A DNA stretch of 25,616 nt, taken from Sulfidibacterium sp036244975. GTDB taxonomy: Bacteria > Bacteroidota > Bacteroidia > Bacteroidales > F082. Location of the stretch: contig BTTE01000040.1 in the NCBI GenBank assembly GCA_036244975.1, positions 1 through 25,616 of the forward strand, given 5' to 3'. Position numbers and translations under genes: made by a program. This document shows, piece by piece, positions 15,989 through 24,341 of the stretch; position 1 is the stretch's first letter; each line of letters starts with the position of its first letter. The notes beneath the pieces are model-generated. The model was not told where the DNA came from, did no database searches, and worked only from the letters and a program-made list of their open reading frames with translations.

Positions 15989-16528
15989 ATGAGAAAACTT
16001 TTAAATGAGGAACTGGGGCGTCTGGATGTTGCCTCTTTTAAAAAAGCGCCAAAAGCACCTTTTATTATAGTACTGGATAATATCAGAAGCCTGAATAATG
16101 TTGGTTCTGCTTTCAGAACCTCTGATGCTTTTCGCGTGGAAGCAGTCTATTTGTGTGGAATAACGGCAAAGCCTCCGCACCGCGAGATTCAAAAAACAGC
16201 CCTTGGCGCTACCGAATCGGTGAGATGGAAGTATTTCAAAACCACCACTGAGGCTTTGACTTCCCTCTCTGTCGAAAATTATCAGATAATAGTGGTTGAA
16301 CAAGCTGATAAAAGTGTCAAATTACAGGATTTCAAGGTAAAAACCGGCAATAAATATGCTTTGGTTTTTGGAAACGAGGTGAAAGGCGTCGAAGAAGATG
16401 TTGTAAAAGCAGCAGATAAAGTCATCGAGATTCCACAATTCGGAACCAAACATTCGTTGAATATTTCGGTGAGTATAGGTGTGGTTTTGTGGGATTTATG
16501 GGTAAAATTGCGCAAAATAAAAATTTAA
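15989..16528 (+). CDS. SpoU/TrmH-family RNA 2'-O-methyltransferase
   Basis: A 179-residue S-adenosylmethionine-dependent methyltransferase of the knotted SPOUT superfamily that methylates ribose 2'-hydroxyls in tRNA or rRNA. All three family motifs are present. Motif 1 is NNVGSAFRTSDAF, with Asn37 and catalytic Arg43. Motif 2 is LVFGNEVKGVEEDV, with Glu130. Motif 3 is IPQFGTKHSLNISVSIGVVLWDL, forming the knot and cofactor site with Ser156 and Asn158. It lacks the N-terminal RNA-binding extension of longer rRNA-specific members, so a tRNA target is plausible, but the substrate cannot be told from sequence. It is a single-gene unit with its own promoter element, divergent from yidC. Confidence 0.9.
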   Translation: MRKLLNEELGRLDVASFKKAPKAPFIIVLDNIRSLNNVGSAFRTSDAFRVEAVYLCGITAKPPHREIQKTALGATESVRWKYFKTTTEALTSLSVENYQIIVVEQADKSVKLQDFKVKTGNKYALVFGNEVKGVEEDVVKAADKVIEIPQFGTKHSLNISVSIGVVLWDLWVKLRKIKI

Positions 16529-16565
16529 AAAAAAATCTTGTAAAAATATCGGTTAAAAACTTTGA

Positions 16566-16599
16566 TTTGAAGGTATAATTAAAAAAAATTGTATATTTG
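16566..16599 (+). promoter_or_regulatory. Strong promoter of the OmpA-like/TPR gene
   Basis: TTTG at 16566-16569 and TATATTTG at 16592-16599, 22 bases apart, match both Bacteroidota consensus elements. The region is AT-rich with A-tracts. The leader to the preferred ATG at 16695 would be about 90 bases. A well-matched promoter fits an abundant outer-membrane protein. Confidence 0.65.
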
Positions 16600-16694
16600 C
16601 ATGTTGTATAGACAGGTAAAAAGTCTGTTAGTGTTCAAATCAGAATAATATTTTAATGAAAAGTTCGGAATTTTTAAATCATAAACCTGACAAA

Positions 16695-19238
16695 ATGAAA
16701 AAATTTTATTCCTTAACCCGAGTGCTCGTTTTGTTGAGCGCTTTGATGGTTCTCCCGCTGGCATTTTATGCACAGAATGCTTCTTCGGGGAAAAAGGATA
16801 AGCAAAAAACTGAGAAAAAAGCTGTAACGTCGAAAGAGAGTTTTTCCCCATACCTGTTTGGGCAGGCTGAATTTGGCTCTTCCTGGTCGCATGCCGAAGT
16901 GGCTTCTACAGTTGCTGTGCCCGATTTTAGAAAAAATGTATTTGTCGGCACCGGGTATTTCGCCGTTGGCTGGCAGTTTCTTCCGTGGATTAATGTTTAC
17001 GGCGGACTGAACCGTGGTTATGCCAAAGGTTTTTTGGCGGCCGGAAGCAAGAGAAGCAAATACATGATTAATCCGGCCCATGATTACCGGTTTACTTCCG
17101 ATTTCTATGGCGCTGACCTGAATGTGGGACTTAACCTGTCTAATTTAATTTCCGGTTATAAAGTTCGTAAAATTAGTTTGGGCGTACATGCCGGTTTGGG
17201 CCAGTCTCAATGGAAATCCAAACTTATTGATGAAACACTTGGCGTTCCGGTTGCAGTACACGGCTATAAAGGCAATGCTAATTCACACAACGGCGGTATC
17301 TCAAACCGCAAAGTATCTTTAACTATTCCGGTTGGTGTTAATGTAAATTACCGCCTCAACGATAATTGGGATGTTTATGGCGATTATACTTACACATGGC
17401 TCGATACTGACCTTTTGGATGGTGTCGTTTCTAACTATGGTAATGGGGGAAATGATGCGACTATTCGTGCTACGCTCGGTGTTCGGTATAACCTCAGCCT
17501 AAACGGTGTAGGCTCCATGGCTAAAAATGCTGTGGAAAAAACTACGCAAAAAGGATCTCCCGAACCATTGGTTGAGAGAGGTGATAGTATCGTAATTACG
17601 GTTAACGGGACTTTTCCACCGAAATATTTCAATAAGAATGCTGTCCTGATAATCCAACCGGTGATGAAATATGAAGGCGGTGAAAAGACACTGGCTCCTA
17701 TCAAATTGAAAGGTGAAAAAGTTGCCGGCGAAGGCGAATTGGTCAGCTATCAAAATGGCGGTTCGTTTAGCCATACTTATAAAGTGCCTTACGAAAAAGG
17801 AATGGATGTTGCCCAACTGGTAACCCAATCGGTTGTTTATCCTTATTCCGGAAAAGAATATAAGTCTGTGAAGGCTGCAGAAGCCGGAGAAAAGAAAGCC
17901 AGGGTTATTCCCGAAAGGAAAATTGCCGATGGAACGATTGTTACCGCCAAGGCACTGATACATAACGAGCATTTCTATTTTGCTCCTGATGGCTATCAAA
18001 AAGAAACCATTGTTACCAATAAATCGAAGTTATTCTTTAAGGTGAATATGGCTAAACTTAACTGGCGACTGGCGCTTAACAAGAACAAAGAAAATTACAA
18101 TGCTCTGAAGAATAATCTGGCTGACCTGCAAAAAGGATGGGCTGTTAAAAGTATTGATATTCAGGGATGGGCTTCTCCCGAAGGAGAAGAGACCTTTAAC
18201 CAGGGGCTTTCCGAGCACCGTGCCCAGACCATGGAAAAATATGTAAAGGCTAAAATTAAAAGAGAATTTCGTAAGAAAGATAACAATTTTGCCTTTAAGA
18301 GCATTAAGGATCTGACTTTTAACTTAAATGCAAATGGTCCTGACTGGAACGGATTTATGAAAGCTGTTGAAAAATCCAACATTTCCGATAAGTCTGCTAT
18401 CCTGAATGTTGTCAACTCTGCCAATGAAAGCAAAAAAGAAGAAGAAATCAGGAATATGATCCAGATTTATCCTGCACTGGAACGTGATATTCTTCCTCCG
18501 TTACGTCGTGCAGAATTGTATGTGAATGCCATCGAGCCTAAGAGACCTGAAGCTGAAATTGCCGCACTCTCTACCAGCCCCAACTTTGGCGAACTGAAGG
18601 TTGCAGAAATCCTGCATGCTGCCAATTTAACCAGTAACCTGAATACCAAAAAGCAGATTTACGCCAATGCGATGAAAAAATATCCCAAATACTGGAGAGC
18701 TGTTGCTAATGCCGGTGCTGTTGACGTTGAGCTGGGTAATTATAAAGAAGCTAAAATGCTACTGATGAAAGTCATGAAAATGAATAAAAACGCTTATCAG
18801 GCTCATAACAGCATGGGTGTTCTTCAGTCCAGGATGGGTAATTATAAAAAGGCCGAACATTGCTTTAAGATGGCACAAAAACTCGGCGCTGATGAAACTT
18901 ACAACCTCGGTTTGGTTAATATCATGAAAGGTGATTATGCCAAAGCTGTTCAGTTGTTGAGTGGCACAAAGTTCGATTATAATCTTGGTCTTGCTCAAAT
19001 ACTAAACGGAAACCTCGATGTTGCTGCCAAGACCTTGAAATCTGCCAAAGAAAGTGCTGCTACGGATTATTTGTTGGCTGTTGTTGGTGCACGTAATGGT
19101 GATAATGCTATGGTTTATAACTATCTGGCAAAAGCTATCAAACTGGATGCTTCTTATGCCGGTAAAGCTGCCAAAGATCGCGAATTCCTGAAACTTTTCA
19201 ATGAAACTGATTTCAAAGCTCTGGCAGGCAAAAAGTAG
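16695..19238 (+). CDS. Outer-membrane protein: N-terminal barrel-like region, OmpA-like domain and TPR repeats
   Basis: An 847-residue exported protein. The frame opens at an ATG at 16656, but 16695 is preferred because it starts a classical signal peptide (MKKFYSLTRVLVLLSALMVLPLAFYAQ). Residues to about 275 look like an outer-membrane beta barrel: alternating aromatic strands such as NVYGGLNRGYAKGF and WDVYGDYTYTW. A middle beta-rich region (about 285-450) follows. At about 486-515 is an OmpA-like segment, IQGWASPEGEETFNQGLSEH then RA. It keeps Asn, LS and RA of the consensus, but the Asp of the usual GHTD peptidoglycan-binding motif is replaced (GWAS). The last part (about 660-760) has TPR-like helical pairs, for example LGNYKEAKMLLMKVMKMN and MGNYKKAEHCFKMAQKLG. 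A role in envelope structure or assembly is likely; the specific function is unknown. It has a strong promoter and a strong terminator and forms a single-gene unit. Confidence 0.8.
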   Translation: MKKFYSLTRVLVLLSALMVLPLAFYAQNASSGKKDKQKTEKKAVTSKESFSPYLFGQAEFGSSWSHAEVASTVAVPDFRKNVFVGTGYFAVGWQFLPWINVYGGLNRGYAKGFLAAGSKRSKYMINPAHDYRFTSDFYGADLNVGLNLSNLISGYKVRKISLGVHAGLGQSQWKSKLIDETLGVPVAVHGYKGNANSHNGGISNRKVSLTIPVGVNVNYRLNDNWDVYGDYTYTWLDTDLLDGVVSNYGNGGNDATIRATLGVRYNLSLNGVGSMAKNAVEKTTQKGSPEPLVERGDSIVITVNGTFPPKYFNKNAVLIIQPVMKYEGGEKTLAPIKLKGEKVAGEGELVSYQNGGSFSHTYKVPYEKGMDVAQLVTQSVVYPYSGKEYKSVKAAEAGEKKARVIPERKIADGTIVTAKALIHNEHFYFAPDGYQKETIVTNKSKLFFKVNMAKLNWRLALNKNKENYNALKNNLADLQKGWAVKSIDIQGWASPEGEETFNQGLSEHRAQTMEKYVKAKIKREFRKKDNNFAFKSIKDLTFNLNANGPDWNGFMKAVEKSNISDKSAILNVVNSANESKKEEEIRNMIQIYPALERDILPPLRRAELYVNAIEPKRPEAEIAALSTSPNFGELKVAEILHAANLTSNLNTKKQIYANAMKKYPKYWRAVANAGAVDVELGNYKEAKMLLMKVMKMNKNAYQAHNSMGVLQSRMGNYKKAEHCFKMAQKLGADETYNLGLVNIMKGDYAKAVQLLSGTKFDYNLGLAQILNGNLDVAAKTLKSAKESAATDYLLAVVGARNGDNAMVYNYLAKAIKLDASYAGKAAKDREFLKLFNETDFKALAGKK

Positions 19239-19250
19239 AATTTAAAAATA

Positions 19251-19291
19251 CCAAATAAAAAAGGGAGCAAATTGCTCCCTTTTTTATTTGG
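19251..19291. terminator. Bidirectional intrinsic terminator between the OmpA-like gene and pepP
   Basis: A perfect 20-bp inverted repeat, arms at 19251-19270 and 19272-19291, with GGGAGCAA/TTGCTCCC at the top of the stem and A-tract/T-tract flanks on both sides. The loop includes the central ATT. It is 12 bases after the OmpA-like stop and 54 bases beyond the convergent pepP stop, so it can end transcription from both sides. Confidence 0.93.
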
Positions 19292-19345
19292 TAAAGGAAT
19301 TCTCAAAAGATTCCCCAAAAAACCAACATTGGCAATGCCTGCGAG

Positions 19346-20635
19346 CTAATGTTTCATCAACATTTCAATTTCTTCCACTTCGATGGGAAAATCAGCCATT
19401 AAGTCGATGGGCCTGTTTTTGGTGATTAAAATATCGTTTTCAATACGAATTCCGGTATTTTCTTCAGGGATGTAAATACCCGGTTCGCAGGTTAAGACCA
19501 TCCCCGGCTCCAAAGGTTCATGCTTAGCCCCTACATCGTGGACATCCAGCCCCATAAAATGGGAAGTGCCGTGCATGAAGTATTTTTTAAACAGGGGATT
19601 TTCCACGTCCTGTTTTTTGACATCCTCCTCGCTGAACAATCCCAACCGAATCATCTCTTTTTCTATCAATTCATTGGCTTTGTTGTTGATATCATTGATG
19701 GTACTGCCTGGAATGTACAGCTTTTTTACTTCTTTCATTACCCGCAAAACGGCATGATAGAGTTCCTTTTGCCGCGAGGTAAATTTTCCGCTCACAGGAA
19801 TGGTACGACTCAAATCAGCGGTATAATTTGCGTATTCTGCGCCGAAGTCCATGAGCAGCAGGTCACCTGAATGGCAGACCTTGTCGTTTTCAGTATAGTG
19901 CAAAATACAGGCGCTTTTGCCGGAGGCGATAATGGGGGCATAGCCATGACCATCGGCCCTGTTGCGCGTAAATTCATAACTGATTTCCGCCTCAACTTCA
20001 AATTCCCACACATCGGGTTTGGTAAATTCCAGGACCCTGTGTAATGCTTTGTTAGTTATGGCGCAAGCTTCTTTAATAAGGTCAATTTCCTGCCGGCTTT
20101 TAATCAGACGTAGTTTGGTAAGCAACGGGGCTGCCCTGTGGTATTTGTGTAAGGGATATTGTGCCTGTAATGCTGTTCCCAACCTGATTTCGCGGGTTTC
20201 CACATCAGGGAAAAATTTAATGTACTCATCGGAGTTCAAATATACATTATCAAAACAGGACATGACTTCCTTGAGAGAAGCCTCAAAATCATCTAACCAA
20301 TACACGTCTTTTATTCCTGAGGTGCACTTTGCTTCTTCTTTGGTGTACTTATGCCCTTCCCATACTTCCAGCATTTCATTTGTTTTAAGAAGAAACAGCG
20401 CTTTGCGTAGTTTTTCGTTCGGACAGGCGGGAGCGAGCAGCAGAATACTTTTTTCCTGCTCAATTCCGGTCAGGTAAAAGAAATCGGAATTCTGCCGGAA
20501 GGGATGATATTGGTCGCCATTGCGGGGGCATTGGTCATTTGAATAAAATACGGCAAATGAGTTTTCGCTCATTTGTTTGGTAAAGTTTTCTCTGTTACTT
20601 CTAAAGAGTCTGTTACTTATGGATTGGTATCGCAT
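19346..20635 (-). CDS. pepP: Xaa-Pro aminopeptidase (M24B, aminopeptidase P)
   Basis: Cytoplasmic dimetal peptidase that removes an N-terminal residue preceding proline. The 429-residue protein has the N-terminal aminopeptidase-P domain (about 1-170, with NGDQYHPFRQNSDFFYLTG) and a C-terminal pita-bread M24 domain. All five metal ligands are seen: Asp263 in MDFGAEY, Asp274 in ADLSRT, His359 in GTSHFMGLDVHDVG, Glu384 in CEPGIYI and Glu399 in GIRIEN. The length is normal. It has no signal peptide. It converges on the OmpA-like gene across a shared terminator and diverges from sdhC; no operon partner is visible. Confidence 0.95.
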   Translation of the reverse strand: MRYQSISNRLFRSNRENFTKQMSENSFAVFYSNDQCPRNGDQYHPFRQNSDFFYLTGIEQEKSILLLAPACPNEKLRKALFLLKTNEMLEVWEGHKYTKEEAKCTSGIKDVYWLDDFEASLKEVMSCFDNVYLNSDEYIKFFPDVETREIRLGTALQAQYPLHKYHRAAPLLTKLRLIKSRQEIDLIKEACAITNKALHRVLEFTKPDVWEFEVEAEISYEFTRNRADGHGYAPIIASGKSACILHYTENDKVCHSGDLLLMDFGAEYANYTADLSRTIPVSGKFTSRQKELYHAVLRVMKEVKKLYIPGSTINDINNKANELIEKEMIRLGLFSEEDVKKQDVENPLFKKYFMHGTSHFMGLDVHDVGAKHEPLEPGMVLTCEPGIYIPEENTGIRIENDILITKNRPIDLMADFPIEVEEIEMLMKH

Positions 20636-20719
20636 TTTAAAAATATTTAAACTTGTTATAAATTATCAGAGTCAGGGGTGAATTTCCATATTTCTCATCG
20701 TATTGTCTTAATACTTTGA

Positions 20720-20727
20720 TAAATTTG
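20720..20727 (+). promoter_or_regulatory. -7 promoter element of the sdhCAB operon
   Basis: TAAATTTG, a perfect TAnnTTTG element, lies 62 bases before the sdhC ATG. The nearest TTG (20703-20705) is only 14 bases upstream, closer than usual, so the -33 part is uncertain. Confidence 0.45.
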
Positions 20728-20789
20728 TGCATTTAAATTTTAAGACAAAATTAAATAATTAGGTTAAATATTATGTTAAATTCATTATT

Positions 20790-21458
20790 ATGAGTAATAA
20801 ACCTTACTATTCTTCGGTTACTAAGAAGATCATTATGTCGTTGATGGGGCTGTTTTTGGTAACGTATTTGGTGATTCATCTTACCCTGAATTCATTTTTG
20901 CTCATCAGCAATAATTTGTTTAATGAGGGAGCCCATTTTATGGAAACCAATGTTTTTATCCAGGCTTTCCAATGGGTGCTGTTTGCCGGATTTGCCATCC
21001 ATATTTTTTATGGGATAGTCTTGCAAATTCAAAACTGGTTGTCGCGCCCGAAAAGCTATAAAAGAAGAGCTTTTATGGAACAGTCGCCTTTTTCCAGATA
21101 CATGATTTATACCGGTATTCTCATTTTTATCTTTTTGATCGTTCATCTTGGTAATTTCTTTTTCGTAAAATTGGGCTGGATTGGGAATGGGGTGTCGTTA
21201 ACCTCTAACGGAGAGGAAAATATGGCGCAACTGGTTCGTAGTCTGTTTCAGCACGGGGGCTATGTAACATTTTATGTGGTTATGTTCCTGCTTTTGGGTT
21301 TTCACCTGGACCATGCTTTTCAGTCGGCATTCCAGACACTCGGACTTAATCACAAAACCTACTGGGGTTTTATCAAAGGACTGAGCCGCGTTTATGCCAT
21401 AGTTATAACTCTTGGCTTTGTTATCATTCCTTTGTTTATTTATTTTAAAATTGTATAA
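20790..21458 (+). CDS. sdhC: Succinate dehydrogenase/fumarate reductase cytochrome b subunit
   Basis: Membrane anchor of complex II. It binds haem b and passes electrons between the SdhB iron-sulfur subunit and the quinone pool. The 222-residue protein has five predicted membrane helices (about 15-40, 60-82, 105-127, 156-175, 198-220), the single-subunit, two-haem (type B) layout typical of Bacteroidota. Candidate haem ligands are His30, His71, His119 and His172, one in each of the first four helices. The first gene of sdhCAB, it ends 4 bases before the sdhA start, which implies translational coupling. No separate sdhD is expected for this type. Confidence 0.93.
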   Translation: MSNKPYYSSVTKKIIMSLMGLFLVTYLVIHLTLNSFLLISNNLFNEGAHFMETNVFIQAFQWVLFAGFAIHIFYGIVLQIQNWLSRPKSYKRRAFMEQSPFSRYMIYTGILIFIFLIVHLGNFFFVKLGWIGNGVSLTSNGEENMAQLVRSLFQHGGYVTFYVVMFLLLGFHLDHAFQSAFQTLGLNHKTYWGFIKGLSRVYAIVITLGFVIIPLFIYFKIV

Positions 21459-21462
21459 TGTT

Positions 21463-23412
21463 ATGACTAAGATAAATTCAAAAATTCCGGAAGGCCCGTT
21501 GACCGAAAAATGGACCCGATATAAAGAGCATCAAAATCTTGTAAACCCTGCCAACAAACGTAAAATCGATATTATCGTTGTGGGAACCGGACTTGCCGGC
21601 GGCGCCGCTGCTGCCAGTTTGGGTGAAATAGGATTCAATGTAAAAGTTTTTTGTATTCAGGACAGCCCGCGACGTGCGCATAGTATTGCTGCTCAGGGTG
21701 GGATCAATGCCGCCAAGAATTATCCTAACGACGGAGATACCATTTATCGTTTGTTTTATGATACGGTAAAAGGTGGCGACTACAGAGCACGTGAATCCAA
21801 CACCTATCGTCTTGCTGAAGTAAGTAATAGTATTATCGACCAATGTGTGGCACAGGGAGTTCCCTTTGCCCGTGAATATTCGGGTTACCTTGCCAACCGC
21901 TCTTTTGGTGGTGCTTTGGTTTCCAGAACGTTTTATGCACGTGGACAGACCGGACAGCAGTTGTTGCTCGGTGCTTATGGCGCTTTAAGTAAAGAAATTA
22001 AACGAGGTTCCGTTACATTATACACCCGTCGCGAAATGCTTGACCTTGTGGTTATGAAAGATGGTCGTGCACGTGGTATTATCGTCAGAAACCTCTTTAC
22101 CGGAGAATTTGAACGCTACGGTGCTCACGCTGTTTTGTTGGCTACAGGTGGTTATGGAAATGTTTATTTCCTTTCCACCAATGCCATGACTTCTAACGTA
22201 AGCGCTGCCTGGCGTGCATACAAACGAGGTGCTTATTTTGCCAATCCCTGCTATGTACAGATTCACCCTACCTGTATTCCCGTACATGGTGAATATCAGT
22301 CGAAACTGACGCTTATGAGTGAAAGTTTGCGAAATGACGGACGTATCTGGGTTCCCGGGAAGAAAGAGGATGCTGAGAAAATACGGAAAAAAGAGATTCG
22401 TCCGTGCGACATCTCCGAAGAGGACCGTGATTATTATCTTGAGAGAAGATATCCTGCGTTCGGTAACCTTGTTCCCCGCGATGTGGCTTCACGTGCCGCC
22501 AAAGAACGCTGTGATGCCGGTTATGGTGTCAGCCCGACAGGCCTGGCTGTATTCCTTGATTTGAAGGATGCCATTGTCCGTCTCGGTAAGGATGTTATTA
22601 AAGCCCGTTACGGTAACCTCTTCGACATGTACCAGCGTATTGTGGATGATGATCCATACGAAACGCCTATGATGATTTATCCTGCCGTTCACTATACTAT
22701 GGGTGGACTTTGGGTAGATTACGAATTGCAAAGCAATATCCCCGGCCTGTTTGTTGGTGGCGAGGCCAACTTCTCCGACCACGGCGCTAACCGCCTCGGC
22801 GCTTCCTCTATTATGCAGGGATTGTCCGACGGTTATTTTGTATTGCCTTATACCATGCAAAATTATCTCGCCAATCAGATTACCGTGGGGGCTATTCCAA
22901 CGGATACTCCTGAATTTGAGGAAGCCGAAAAAGAAGTCCGGGCAAGAATTGATAAATTGATGGCTGTTAATGGAAAAGAACCGGTTGACTATTTCCATAA
23001 AAAACTGGGACATATCATGTGGAATCATGTTGGTATGGCCCGTAACAGAGAAGGTTTGGAAGAAGGTATTAAAATGATTCGGAAACTACGTAAAGAATTC
23101 TGGAACAATGTTCGTGTTCCGGGTAATCCCGAAGGAATTAACATTGAACTGGAAAAATCACTTCGGGTAGCTGATTTCCTCGAATTGGGCGAATTAATGG
23201 CGCGTGATGCGCTGCACAGAGAAGAATCGGCCGGAGGCCATTTCCGTGAAGAATATCAAACTCCGGAAGGCGAAGCCCTGCGTAACGACAAGGACTTTAT
23301 GTATGTGGCTGCCTGGGAGTATCCGGGCGACGACAAAGAGCCCAAACTCAACAAGGAAGAACTAAAATATGAATTTGTTGAAGTGAAGACACGTAACTAT
23401 AAAACTGCCTGA
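21463..23412 (+). CDS. sdhA: Succinate dehydrogenase/fumarate reductase flavoprotein subunit
   Basis: Catalytic FAD subunit of complex II, interconverting succinate and fumarate at the cytoplasmic face of the inner membrane. The 649-residue product has the FAD-binding motif VVGTGLAGGAAAASLGEIG (about 39-57). The covalent-flavin histidine is His73 in AHSIAAQGGIN. The active-site segments are QIHPTCIP and HYTMGGLWVDY, and the C-terminal FAD motif is HGANRLGASSIMQGL near 439-453. The frame extends 17 codons upstream through a TTG into sdhC. The ATG at 21463 is preferred because it follows the sdhC stop directly and matches the usual N-terminus. It is co-transcribed with sdhC and sdhB. The direction of the reaction cannot be decided from sequence. 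Confidence 0.96.
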   Translation: MTKINSKIPEGPLTEKWTRYKEHQNLVNPANKRKIDIIVVGTGLAGGAAAASLGEIGFNVKVFCIQDSPRRAHSIAAQGGINAAKNYPNDGDTIYRLFYDTVKGGDYRARESNTYRLAEVSNSIIDQCVAQGVPFAREYSGYLANRSFGGALVSRTFYARGQTGQQLLLGAYGALSKEIKRGSVTLYTRREMLDLVVMKDGRARGIIVRNLFTGEFERYGAHAVLLATGGYGNVYFLSTNAMTSNVSAAWRAYKRGAYFANPCYVQIHPTCIPVHGEYQSKLTLMSESLRNDGRIWVPGKKEDAEKIRKKEIRPCDISEEDRDYYLERRYPAFGNLVPRDVASRAAKERCDAGYGVSPTGLAVFLDLKDAIVRLGKDVIKARYGNLFDMYQRIVDDDPYETPMMIYPAVHYTMGGLWVDYELQSNIPGLFVGGEANFSDHGANRLGASSIMQGLSDGYFVLPYTMQNYLANQITVGAIPTDTPEFEEAEKEVRARIDKLMAVNGKEPVDYFHKKLGHIMWNHVGMARNREGLEEGIKMIRKLRKEFWNNVRVPGNPEGINIELEKSLRVADFLELGELMARDALHREESAGGHFREEYQTPEGEALRNDKDFMYVAAWEYPGDDKEPKLNKEELKYEFVEVKTRNYKTA

Positions 23413-23454
23413 TGAAGTGTTAACGGATTATTTTAAATATTAAAAACAAGAATA

Positions 23455-24195
23455 ATGGATCTGAAATTAAAAATATGGCGTCAAGCTTCCCACAACGAAA
23501 AGGGTCAATTTGTAGATTACGAGGTTCACAACATATCACCTGATACCTCTTTTTTGGAGATGATCGACATTTTGAACGATGAACTCGTTGAAAAAGGAGA
23601 TGACCCGGTAGCTTTCGACCACGACTGTCGTGAAGGTATTTGCGGTATGTGCAGCATGTTTATCAACGGACATCCCCACGGGCCCGAAGCCGCTACCACT
23701 ACCTGCCAGTTGCATATGCGCAAATTTAAAGATGGCGAAACCATCGTTATAGAACCCTGGCGTGCCAGACCTTTTCCGGTTATTAAAGACCTGATTGTAG
23801 ATCGTTCGGCATTTGACGAAATCATCCGGGCCGGTGGTTATATTTCAACCACTACAGGTGGCATTCCCGATGCAAATGCCATTCCGATTAAAAAGGTTAA
23901 TGCTGACCTCGCTATGGATGCTGCTGCCTGCATTGGTTGTGGCGCTTGTGTTGCCGCTTGTAAAAATGCTTCTGCTATGCTTTTCGTCGCAGCTAAAGTT
24001 TCACAGTTTGCCCTTTTACCACAAGGTAAAGTGGAAGCCAAAGATCGTGTGAAAGACATGGTGGCCAAAATGGACGAACTTGGGTTCGGTAACTGTACCA
24101 ATACCTATGCTTGTGAAGCCGAATGTCCGAAAGAAATCTCTGTTACCAATATTGCTCGCATGAACCGTCAGTTTATCGGCGCCAAATTGGGATAA
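23455..24195 (+). CDS. sdhB: Succinate dehydrogenase/fumarate reductase iron-sulfur subunit
   Basis: Carries electrons between the FAD of SdhA and the haem/quinone sites of SdhC. The 246-residue protein has an N-terminal plant-ferredoxin-type domain with the [2Fe-2S] cysteines 58, 63, 66 and 84 (CREGICGMC then TTTC). A C-terminal bacterial-ferredoxin domain has CIGCGACVAAC (159, 162, 165, 169) and CTNTYACEAECP (214, 220, 224). Together these supply the expected [4Fe-4S] and [3Fe-4S] clusters. It is the last gene of sdhCAB, 42 bases after sdhA, and is followed by a hairpin terminator. Confidence 0.96.
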   Translation: MDLKLKIWRQASHNEKGQFVDYEVHNISPDTSFLEMIDILNDELVEKGDDPVAFDHDCREGICGMCSMFINGHPHGPEAATTTCQLHMRKFKDGETIVIEPWRARPFPVIKDLIVDRSAFDEIIRAGGYISTTTGGIPDANAIPIKKVNADLAMDAAACIGCGACVAACKNASAMLFVAAKVSQFALLPQGKVEAKDRVKDMVAKMDELGFGNCTNTYACEAECPKEISVTNIARMNRQFIGAKLG

Positions 24196-24216
24196 GCTGA
24201 TTTTCAGCCTTCTTAA

Positions 24217-24250
24217 AACGGGTATCCGGCATAGCTGGATGCCTGTTTTT
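24217..24250 (+). terminator. Intrinsic terminator of sdhCAB
   Basis: A 14-bp stem (arms 24217-24230 and 24234-24247) with an ATA loop and three G-U type pairs in the RNA, followed by a T run to about 24250. It starts 21 bases past the sdhB stop. Confidence 0.8.
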
Positions 24251-24292
24251 GTTTTATACAGGTTATTTTCCTGTTTTGAAATGAGAAAAGTG

Positions 24293-24324
24293 TTGTCGCC
24301 TTTACTTTCTTTTCCGTACTTTTG
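24293..24324 (+). promoter_or_regulatory. Promoter of holB
   Basis: TTG at 24293-24295 and TACTTTTG at 24317-24324, 21 bases apart, match the Bacteroidota -33/-7 consensus. The -7 element ends 17 bases before the holB ATG. A GGAGG touches the ATG with no spacing, so it is unlikely to serve as a ribosome binding site. Confidence 0.6.
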
Positions 24325-24341
24325 GAAAAAAACACCGGAGG

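Noticed and set aside
21412..21462. A longer sdhA starting at TTG inside sdhC.
   Set aside because: The extension overlaps sdhC coding sequence and does not resemble SdhA; the ATG at 21463, four bases past the sdhC stop, is the expected coupled start.
22489..23028. A 179-codon minus-strand frame inside sdhA.
   Set aside because: Antisense shadow of a strongly conserved flavoprotein; no promoter or recognisable domain.
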